64,000 nucleotides of DNA, taken from contig CM072905.1 of NCBI GenBank assembly GCA_037013685.1, positions 7,637,491-7,701,490 of the forward strand. Reading direction: 5' to 3'. The notes under the pieces are model-generated. The model did not search any database. It saw only the letters and a list, made by a program, of their open reading frames with translations, and was not told the DNA's origin. The position numbers and the translations under genes are program-made. Positions 57,701 through 64,000 of this stretch are shown here, in pieces; the first letter of the stretch is position 1; each line of letters starts with the position of its first letter. This stretch comes from Acridotheres tristis. Its lineage: Eukaryota; Chordata; Aves; Passeriformes; Sturnidae.

Positions 57701-58189
57701 GTTTGCTTCTCGTTGAAGCCGGGGTCGTTGCTGGGTTTAATTAACATAGTAAGAAAAATGCACGAGTTTATTTAAGCAGGAAGAGAAAGGGAAATTCAGC
57801 TTCCCCGCTGCTCTCAGAACATATAATCCTATTGGGAGCTGAGGAGTGATCCGTACATCGATTATTTTCCTGTGCTGAATTAGAGAATTAGCAGCTAATG
57901 GAAGTGAAGGGTTCACAGTGCTGACAGGCTGGAAGAGCTGGAGCTTCCCAAAGTCCCCGTGCAAGGCAGCGCTGACAGCCCTGTGCTGGAGAATCCCGTA
58001 TTTTACACCTCACACCTCACCTGGCTGTGCACCTCCAGCAGGAACCTGAGTGTCCTGGGCTGCATTGCCAGCACTGGGGGCTGCAGCTGCTCCCAGCTGC
58101 TCCCAGTCCCAGGGCAGGAGGGGACAGAGATCAGTGTCTGCCTGGTGGCACCTTGCACCCCACTGAGACCTCAGCCATGCAGATATCTC
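54754..58189. other. Intergenic region, no gene supported
   Basis: No conserved protein is recognised. AT-rich non-repetitive islands at 55010-55210, 55490-55980 and 57690-57910 stand out against GC-rich flanks; a short AAT repeat occurs at 55751-55772. Confidence 0.45.
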
Positions 58190-58530
58190 CAGGGAACAGA
58201 GACCCGCTCCAGAAAACAGCTCCAGGGAACAGAGAATATCACCTGGGACCAGAAAACATTGAGAACAGCTCCAGGGACCAAAGAACAGATCCAGAGACCA
58301 GATAACAGCTCCAGGAAACAGCTCCAGGGAGCAGAGAACAGCACCAGTGAACAGATCCAGAGACCAGAGAACAGCTCTGGGGACCAGAGAACATCCCCAG
58401 GGACCAGAAAACATTGAGAACACCTCCAGGGACCAAAGAACAGCCCTGTGAACTGGAGAACTGCCCCAGAGAACAGCCCTGGGGAACAGAGAGCAGCCCC
58501 ATGGAGCAGAGAGCAAATTCTGGGACCCTC
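58190..58530 (+). repeat. Degenerate minisatellite of about 21-bp units with higher-order repeat
   Basis: Variants of AGAACAGCTCCAGGGACC recur about fifteen times. A longer segment containing GGGACCAGAAAACATTGAGA and the following CTCCAGGGACCAAAGAACAG appears twice, at about 58246 and 58402, giving a second-level period near 155 bases. Both strands stay open over the array because the unit lacks stops, but no protein is implied. Confidence 0.9.
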
Positions 58531-59641
58531 ATGATTGGTAAATCCCCCCAGGGCAGTGTCAGGTGCCCTCTCACTGCTGCCTGTCAGCTGAGCAGTGTTT
58601 CTGGAACTCAAGTGTTGAAGGGAAATGTAGCATCTTCTGCAGGCTGCAGGGACTTTAAGCTGGTGGATGGATCTTCAGCACCCACATTGACTGCTCTGGC
58701 AGCAACACGTGCCCAGGGTGTTTTCTGGTTCCTCTTGGTCCCTCGGGGAGCTCCTGAGCATCCCGTGCCTGGGTGTGCAAAGGTGGCTTTAGGACACTGC
58801 CATCCCCTCCCTGCTCTTTGCCCAGTGTTCTCTCCAAACACCAGCAGAGGAGCAAATTTAGGGTTTGTTTTGCTGCCCCTGGCTGGTGATGCTGAGGCAC
58901 AGGAGGTCGGGCCCTTTCTGCCTTGTTGCTACAGAGATGGGCAGAGGCGTGAATGCAGCAATTGAGGCTGAGCCAGCGGTGGAGCAGAGTTGTTTCACGT
59001 CAATAAAAGAGCTCCCTGTCCCCAATGTCGCCTGGGGGGGGACAGAGAAGTTACGGTGACTAAATGATCCTAATGCCCAAAGCATTTGGGCATTGCAGCT
59101 CCTGCAATCAAATTATCTCTCTTATCTCAGGGGCAACACTGTGCTGGGGGAGAGCTTAAGGAAGTGGCTTGTCATGGCCCATTTCACCTCCACGGTTTGC
59201 TGCCCTTCTCCCCCTCTGGGATCATTATTTTCCCATGAAGACCCAGCAGCTTGAGGATCAAGATGAAACATGGGCAGATCCAACCCCCAGGCTCTGGAAA
59301 GCACTGAAGGAGGGTCCTGGGCTGGAGTGGGGACTCTGGAGGGTCCTGGGGTGCTTTTGGACCCCCAGCACACAGGCACTGCTCACTGAAAGCCAGCACA
59401 AACCCTGTCACTGTGGCTTGTCTGGAGGCTGAGCAGTGATGAGTGATTGTCTGTGACCTTTGCAGGAATATATTTTAAACTTTATTTCTGGTGGATTACA
59501 CCCCCTCTGCATTCATAGCCCCTTTCCTGGAGCTGTGGTGACCCAAACCATGACATTCTGTGCAGCCATGGCTGGGAAGGGAACTTCAAGGTAGCACAGC
59601 CACCAAGGATCAGTTGAAAATGCCCAAGGTCTTTTGCTTGG
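58531..59641. other. Intergenic region, no gene supported
   Basis: Nothing is recognised beyond ordinary GC-rich avian intergenic sequence. Confidence 0.5.
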
Positions 59642-60275
59642 TGTCCTGGGGTGACTTTATGTTGCTTGTATCCCCAGTTATCTGTTCTGTTTAAGCTGGA
59701 TATTGAGTTCTGCACCTTTAGGACTAGTTCTGAGAGCAAAGAGGGGCTGAAGAAGCTGCCCTGGCTCCCCCCACATTCCTGCTCCCAGACTGTGCTATCT
59801 GCAGCATGGACAGACAGCAGGACAGAGCTCTCCTTTGCTTTAGGTGGTTTTTTTTTCAGCTAGCTGAAGCAGAGAAGTGTTCTGGACTGTGACATTTCTT
59901 TTTATTGGAACTGATCAGCCCTGCTCTGGACTGAAAGCCCAGAAAACGCTGGGAGCTCACCCCTGTGGCACACCAGGCCCAGGATGTGGCATTTTCCAGC
60001 CCAGGAAGGACTGAGAGAGACTGAACAATCCGAGCCACACCCCACGACAAGGACTTTCTGAATTTGCCATCTCTTCACAACAACAAGATCTTCCATTGTT
60101 AAAATTATTCAATTTCCATCTTTGTGAGTACTTTGCTTGTTAAATAAACAGTTTTTCCCACTCTTCTCCAAGGTTTATGTCTCCCAAACTGGTGAGGGGG
60201 AGGGGCCACTTGAATTTGCTTTCTAGAGGGACCCCATTCGGAGGATTCCTCCCAAATTTGCCCTAAACCAGGACC
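59642..60275 (+). mobile_element. Solo LTR of an avian endogenous retrovirus
   Basis: The 634-base element begins TGTCCTGGGG and ends CCAGGACC, short inverted termini that differ from perfect at the last base. It holds an AATAAA at 60143-60148 followed by a T-rich run, as in a retroviral R/U5 region, giving a plus orientation. The flanks CTTGG and CTGGG match at four of five bases and may be a decayed 5-bp target duplication. Its text resembles a common passerine LTR type from memory. No gag, pol or env sequence accompanies it, so it is a solo LTR left by recombination. Confidence 0.75.
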
Positions 60276-60910
60276 CTGGGCCAGTGGTGCAGAGTGAGTC
60301 CCATCTCCCAGAGGATGCTTTGGTGTCAGAGCTGGAACATTGGCCCTGCCCCAGCTGCAGGCAGAGCTGTGGAGGGGCAGCCTGGAACCTGCCCTGGAGA
60401 TGCTCCAGGTCTACCTCTGGCTGGGCAGGGGCTCTAACTGGTGCAAAACTGGTTTCCTTTGGGCCAGCTGGCTGCTGAGTTGGTTCTCTCAATTCCTTGC
60501 TGCTGCTGAATTTGGAATGACAAAAACCGTGTGTGTGTGTGTGTGCAGTATAACTTCAGCATATTGATTTTTGGGGCTATTGCTTCTCAGCTGCCAAAGA
60601 AGATAATTCACTGCATTATTACCATCCTTGGATTTCACATTTATCCCTCTAAACAGACAGTGAGCTGGTAGTTAATTAAGCTTTTGTTTCAAGCAGCAAC
60701 ACAGGGAAAGGACTGGCTGCTGCAGCAATTCTCCTCGGGGATGAGGGCCCTGGGGGGTGGGGAATGCCACATTCCCATCCCTGGGGTGATGGATCCTGCA
60801 TGGCTGATCCTGGTGGGAACTGGGAGTGGCAGAATTAACTCTGTTGCTCCCTGCTGACCCCAGCACCCTGCCAGGATGGGCATGGAGATTGACAAGTGCA
60901 GATTTCTAGA
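60276..60910. other. Intergenic sequence with short GT repeat
   Basis: A dinucleotide GT run of about eight to nine units lies at 60529-60545. Nothing else is recognised. Confidence 0.6.
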
Positions 60911-61127
60911 TTTTATTTTATTTTATTTTATTTTATTTTATTTTATTTTATTTATTTTATTTTATTTTATTTTATTTTATTTTATTTCATTTCATTTCGT
61001 TTCATTTCATTTTTATTTATAATTTATAATTTATAATTTATAATTAATAATTTATAATTTATAATTTATAATTTATAATTTATAATTTATAATTTATTTT
61101 ATATATTTTATACTTTAATTGAATTGA
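60911..61127 (+). repeat. Compound AT-rich tandem array (TTTTA then TTTATAA)
   Basis: Copies of the pentamer TTTTA fill about 60911-60986, pass through TTTCA/TTTCG variants to about 61010, then switch to a heptamer TTTATAA/ATTTATA family up to about 61095, ending in degenerate AT. The whole block is nearly pure A/T within GC-rich DNA. Confidence 0.95.
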
Positions 61128-61139
61128 ATTTAATTTTAA

Positions 61140-63400
61140 TTTCCTAGTCAGTGCTGCGGGAGGCACCTGGAGGAAGCCAAGGTGGCTGAGCTGCCTTTTA
61201 CCTGCCCAAGAAACAGCCAAACCCCTTAGGGGCATTTTCCAGCCCAGGATCAGCTCTGGAAGGAGGAATGGGAACACACCATCTCTACCCTGGTCCCTTC
61301 CCTCTCCATGTCACTCACCCTTAATTGTTAAATAATTAATGTGTGGTGCCTTGCCACAGCCCAGACTTTTCCTGCTGGGAAGCCTCTGCCATTGGCCTCA
61401 GGGAAGAGCTGGATTGGCACAACCCAGAGTTTGTGGGATGCACAGAAGGACCTTGGTGTTATCCTTGTGCAGGTCAGAGGGTCCCATCCCACAGAATTCA
61501 CCCCTCAGTGGATTCTGCTCCCCCTGCTCTGCTCTGGGGTGGTTCCCTGTCCCTCCCAGGCTCTAGGGAAGGCACAGCTGGATCCTGGCACACACCAGGC
61601 TTGGCTGCTGCAGCACCCACTGCACGCAGTGTTTGTGTGCATTAGGAAGGTTTCCAGCCCCGTGGAGCTGAGCTGATCTTGGATAGAAGTTTTTAGAATG
61701 AACGGCTCTGCCTCCTGTTGCCGGCTGGAGCCAGGCTCTGGAGGGCAGCACCAGATTTTGAGGTGGTTTTACAGCTCAGGTGAGGACTAAGAATTGCTGT
61801 CAGCAGCAGGAGCTGGGAATGGAGTGAGCAGGCAGGAAATGGGGGTAACAGGGTCACCAGAGCACCTCCACTAGGCTGCTGCTCCCCTCCTTGCCCAATG
61901 GCCAGGTGAAGAACACCAGGGGATTTTTTCAGATACTCTCAGCTGCACCTAAAATAGCAGGGACTGAGCACCCAGCTGCTGTTTGGGGTCTGTCCATGCA
62001 CTGGGGCTGCCTGGTTTTATCCATGAGGTCCCCACTGGATGGGCTTCAGAGCAGGGTGTCCTTGCCAAGATGACCTGAGGGTTTGGCTTGACAGCTCTGA
62101 CTGCTGCTCCTGAGCCACAGTTCCTGCAAATCCTGTCTGTGCATCTGTCTGCCACATCCTGCTGTGATCCTCCTCAGACCTGGTGTGCCAATGACTCCTT
62201 CCCTGTCACCTGCCCATGAAAAGTGTGGATGAACACAAAAATCCTTCTGCATTTAAGAAGTCCTGGAGATTATGGTTTTGCCTCTCACTTCTGCTTGGAA
62301 AAAAAAGTGCTGTTTTATGAGGAAAAACTCTGGTTTGGGGTAGATTTCCAGCTGCTGTTTCTGAGCTCGCTTGTGGCTGGTGCTGTTGTAGCTTATGCTC
62401 CCCGGAGCTTTGCTGACCAAGGCCACTCCTGGTTTCCACTGGGGAGAAGGAAGAAGTTTGAACATTTGGGATGCTATGGACATGCAGCATCACAGCAGCA
62501 TTTCCTCTTCATCAGCCCCACGGGAACACCCTGGGATAGTGCACAATCCAGGTTAGTTTGTGGAGGGGTGAGTGGCTGGTGCTGGAATTGCTCAGCACTT
62601 GAGGAGCAGATCACTAAGCCAGGCCAGGCAGGTGGGGCTGGAGGGAGGTTTCTCTCTCTGGAGGAAGATGGGATGGAGAAAAGCTGAGGGGAGAGCATCC
62701 CACCATGGGGAAGGCAAGGGACAGCTGTCCCCCAGTGTCACCCTGTGTTTTATGGTACCCATGGTGGTATCCAGTGCAAAGAGGGACAGCCAGCCATGGG
62801 GCCAGCGTGGCATGAGGGGGCCCTGCTGGCACCACAGGCTGGCCCTGTCCTGTAGCCTGGCCAAGAGTGCACATGGGGGACAGCGTTGTCCTTCCAGCCA
62901 TTCTGGGCTCACCACCCTGGGGTGCTGCATCCCTTCCCTCACCCCCAGTGGGGTGCACCCATCCTGGCTGCCCTTGGAAATGGGCGTCTCTGGGCTCTGT
63001 CCACACTTGGCTCCTTTAAGCCCCAACTTTTTGGAGGCTTTTTGCGCTTGTCACCTTTCACAGGAGAGTAGGAAACACCTCTGCTGAGCTCAGCACTGCT
63101 TCTCCTGCCTCACGGCCCTTTCTTTGTCTTCCCAAGGACACTGCCCTGGTCCTTTTGGCAGCACCCTGGAATAGCTGGGGGACTTTGGGGAGCCACATTG
63201 TGGGTCGTGACTGTGCCCCCGCGAGAGAAAACAGAGTGATGGGGTCTCAGAGCTTCAGCCTGGTGCTGTCACACACTCCAGACCCGCCTTTCCCCACAGG
63301 GGAGGTTTGCCCTGCTCCTAAAACCCCCCAAATCAAACAGCACCGGGGCACGGTGCTCGGAGGCAGTTCTGGTCTGACTGTCCCCATCAAAGGGCCATCC
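61140..63400. other. Intergenic region upstream of MGAT5B
   Basis: No gene is supported. GC content rises towards the MGAT5B island, and the open frames reflect composition only. Confidence 0.5.
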
Positions 63401-63867
63401 CTGCCCCCCGAGGTCCCCACGCCGGGGTTGTCACCTGCTCGGGGATGCTGCCGCCCTCTCCGCCCAAACCCGGCCATCCTCCCCCCAAAACGCCATCCCC
63501 TCTTCTCGGGGAGCTGCCGCTCGCCCGTGTCCGCTGCCCCCTGGCCCGACCCCCCCTCGGCGGGGCCGGGTTGCCGCTAGATGGCACGCGGAGCCCGGCG
63601 GAGCCCGGCGGAGGCTCCGCGGGGCGGTGCGGGGCGGAGCGGAGCCGCAGCGCGGGGTGCGCGGAGCGGAGCGGAGCAGAGGGGCCCGGCCATGGGCTCG
63701 GCCGGCAGCGGGCAGGGGCAAGGGTAGGGCAGGGGGGCCGTGTCCCCCCGGTGCCCCCGCCATGCGCCCCCGCGCAGCCCCGCGCCCCGCCCGCTGAGCC
63801 CCGCTCGCTGCCGCCCTCGCTGCCTCTGGGGGGGTGCGGGGCCGCCCCCTGCCCGCAACTCCGAACG
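63400..63867 (+). promoter_or_regulatory. MGAT5B CpG-island promoter and 5' UTR
   Basis: Very GC- and CpG-rich sequence with GC-box-like stretches, including repeated GCGGAGCGGAGC units at 63630-63680 and tandem GGAGCCCGGC at 63591-63610, leads into the MGAT5B start codon. No TATA box is seen. The exact transcription start cannot be set. Confidence 0.7.
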
Positions 63868-63935
63868 ATGATCACTGTCAACGCGGATGGCAAGATAATG
63901 GTCAGAAGATGCCTCGTCACCTTGAGACCCTTTAG
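63868..63935 (+). CDS. MGAT5B: MGAT5B, first coding exon (alpha-1,6-mannosylglycoprotein N-acetylglucosaminyltransferase B), partial
   Basis: MGAT5B (GnT-IX/Vb) is a type II Golgi enzyme, brain-enriched in mammals, that adds beta-1,6-linked GlcNAc to O-mannosyl and N-linked glycans. The exon encodes MITVNADGKIMVRRCLVTL followed by RPF and two bases of an arginine codon, then a donor TTTAG/GTAAAG. This is the short cytoplasmic tail before the membrane anchor, and it matches the human start as I recall it except alanine for proline at residue 6. The remaining exons lie beyond the right edge of the window; 63936-64000 is intron 1. Confidence 0.9.
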
Positions 63936-64000
63936 GTAAAGTTGGTGTTTCCCCCTGGCCGCTGCCGCCTCGCCCGGCTCCTGCGCTGGCTGCGGGGGCT

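Noticed and set aside
52389..58530. Regularly repeated units that could suggest a CRISPR array
   Set aside because: The repeats are contiguous or degenerate minisatellites without unique spacers, and this is an avian nuclear genome.
58010..58611. Overlapping ORFs of 110-180 codons on both strands
   Set aside because: They result from a stop-free tandem repeat and show no protein-like conservation pattern.
63387..63939. 164-177-codon ORFs around the MGAT5B promoter
   Set aside because: GC-rich shadows; only the last 68 bases (63868-63935) match MGAT5B, and the upstream extension is proline/arginine-rich low-complexity sequence.

Overview
This window is vertebrate nuclear DNA, almost certainly from a bird and probably a songbird. 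The evidence is: compact intron-exon genes with GT-AG introns and CpG-island promoters; several CR1 LINE copies, the dominant avian retrotransposon; a solo endogenous-retrovirus LTR of a type I associate with passerines; and a gene order matching the human 17q25 block JMJD6-METTL23-SRSF2-MFSD11-MGAT5B. The species cannot be fixed from the sequence alone.

Layout. Positions 1-5.2 kb hold a dead CR1 element and otherwise unassigned sequence, with one exon-like plus-strand ORF just before the JMJD6 3' end. JMJD6 (minus, 6 coding exons, 403 aa) and METTL23 (plus, 5 coding exons, 236 aa) stand head to head across a 632-bp GC-rich bidirectional promoter (12231-12862) with a palindromic CRE and four inverted CCAAT boxes. 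METTL23 converges on SRSF2 (minus, 2 coding exons, 221 aa), whose 3' UTR appears to contain the spliced autoregulatory region known in mammals. SRSF2 is head to head with MFSD11 (plus, 13 coding exons, 449 aa, 23159-37019). From about 38 kb to 63.4 kb no protein-coding gene is supported. This gene desert contains a CR1 fragment, two copies of a roughly 155-bp module each followed by GGAT-type repeats, a 0.58-kb ATGG minisatellite, a 21-mer-like minisatellite, a 634-bp solo LTR, an ATTTT/TTTATAA array and several AT-rich islands that look like non-coding regulatory elements. A CpG island at the right end carries the first coding exon of MGAT5B (63868-63935), which continues beyond the window.

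Functions. JMJD6 (2-oxoglutarate oxygenase acting on splicing factors), SRSF2 (SR splicing factor) and METTL23 (arginine methyltransferase-like) are housekeeping nuclear genes arranged in divergent promoter pairs. MFSD11 is an MFS-family membrane protein and MGAT5B a Golgi glycosyltransferase. All four complete reading frames could be joined exon by exon with correct phases and no disruption. I found no novel multi-gene system. The most interesting leads are the exon-like ORF at 5.0 kb, the CR1 insertion inside the SRSF2 intron, a possible second MFSD11 promoter, and the duplicated module with GGAT tails.
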